From: Bacteroidota bacterium
Lineage (GTDB): Bacteria; Bacteroidota; Bacteroidia; Bacteroidales; Prolixibacteraceae
Assembly (NCBI GenBank): GCA_030695265.1
Contig: JAUYTA010000205.1
Coordinates: 1 to 5,142, forward strand
Length of the DNA stretch: 5,142 nt
Direction of reading: 5' to 3'
The notes beneath the pieces are model-generated. The model was not told the origin of the DNA and made no database searches. It saw only the letters and a program-made list of their open reading frames with translations. Positions 4,858-5,142 of the stretch are shown here, in pieces. A program made the position numbers and the translations under genes. How positions within the stretch are numbered: position 1 is the stretch's first letter; every line of letters starts with the position of its first letter.

Positions 4858-5142
4858 TCAATGTTTCTCAGACAGATATCTTTCAGCATCAATGGCTGCC
4901 ATACAACCTGTGCCGGCTGCGGTAACAGCTTGGCGGTATATCGAATCCTGAACATCGCCACATGCAAAAACACCGGGAATATTGGTTTTCGAACTTCCGG
5001 GAATGGTTTTAATGTATCCAACTTCGTCTGTATCAAGGAAATCTTTTACAAAATCGGAGTTGGGTTTGTGCCCAATTGCCAGAAAGAAACCGTCAATTTT
5101 AATGGTCACAATTTCTTCTTCCGGAGTACCCTTCTTTTTCCA
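4858..5142 (-). CDS. trxB: Thioredoxin reductase, C-terminal part, cut by window edge
   Basis: The last 94 residues of a flavoprotein that uses NADPH to reduce thioredoxin in the cytosol; the whole enzyme is usually about 310-320 residues. The frame is open to the right edge. In the visible fragment, [15 protein letters not shown] (17-31) is the end of the NADPH domain, and [20 protein letters not shown] (54-73) is the FAD-binding segment, with Gly62-Asp63 contacting FAD. It continues as [17 protein letters not shown] (74-90), which is typical of low-molecular-weight bacterial TrxB rather than of related NDH-2 or ferredoxin reductases. The redox CxxC and the NADPH GxGxxA/S motif are outside the window, so the intactness of the active site cannot be checked. 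The gene ends in TGA at 4858-4860. The following spacer to ridA is 173 bp with no convincing terminator. Confidence 0.95.
   Translation of the reverse strand, partial: WKKKGTPEEEIVTIKIDGFFLAIGHKPNSDFVKDFLDTDEVGYIKTIPGSSKTNIPGVFACGDVQDSIYRQAVTAAGTGCMAAIDAERYLSEKH

Noticed and set aside
4760..4951. 63-residue plus-strand open frame covering the CATGCTCC repeats
   Set aside because: It runs antisense into trxB and is rich in Cys/Met/Leu from the repeat itself, so it is not a credible gene.
4848..5036. 62-residue minus-strand open frame
   Set aside because: It is a shifted frame of trxB; the true frame gives the FACGDV and AGTGCMAA signatures.

Overview
The window looks like chromosomal DNA from a member of the Bacteroidota, probably a marine or anaerobic Marinilabiliales/Prolixibacteraceae-type organism. 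The phylum is supported by the low-to-moderate GC, the lack of clear Shine-Dalgarno sequences before starts, a TAnnTTTG-type promoter element, a TonB-dependent receptor of a Bacteroidota metal-linked type, and a HYC_CC_PP-type cysteine-rich protein, a family I know only from this phylum. The order is a guess. Every gene lies on the minus strand, so transcription runs from the right edge to the left. Seven genes are visible. The first and last are cut by the window edges.

Right part (4307-5142): the C-terminal third of thioredoxin reductase (trxB), a 173-bp spacer made largely of short repeats, then a complete RidA-family enamine/imine deaminase. A hairpin followed by a T-rich stretch, just after the ridA stop, probably ends this transcript.

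Centre (761-4184): the most interesting part, a compact four-gene unit. In order of transcription it encodes (1) a small cysteine-rich exported protein of the HYC_CC_PP type with a GTG start, (2) a 687-residue TonB-dependent outer-membrane receptor with a His- and Cys-bearing plug, (3) a secreted heavy-metal-associated (HMA) protein with an MDCMDC metal site, joined to the receptor gene by an ATGA overlap, and (4) a TerB-like protein with two ADG repeats, starting at TTG 11 bp after the HMA stop. A plausible reading is a metal (copper-like) handling module: the receptor moves a metal or metal complex across the outer membrane, and the HMA and cysteine-rich proteins bind or deliver it. The metal and the direction of flow are inference; the window holds no ATPase, permease or metal regulator.

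Left part (1-695): the N-terminal 231 residues of a sodium/proton:dicarboxylate or amino-acid symporter (SDF/DAACS family), with its own probable Bacteroidota-type promoter just upstream. No RNA genes, insertion sequences, CRISPR arrays or attachment sites were seen, and no gene-free stretch exceeds 300 bp.
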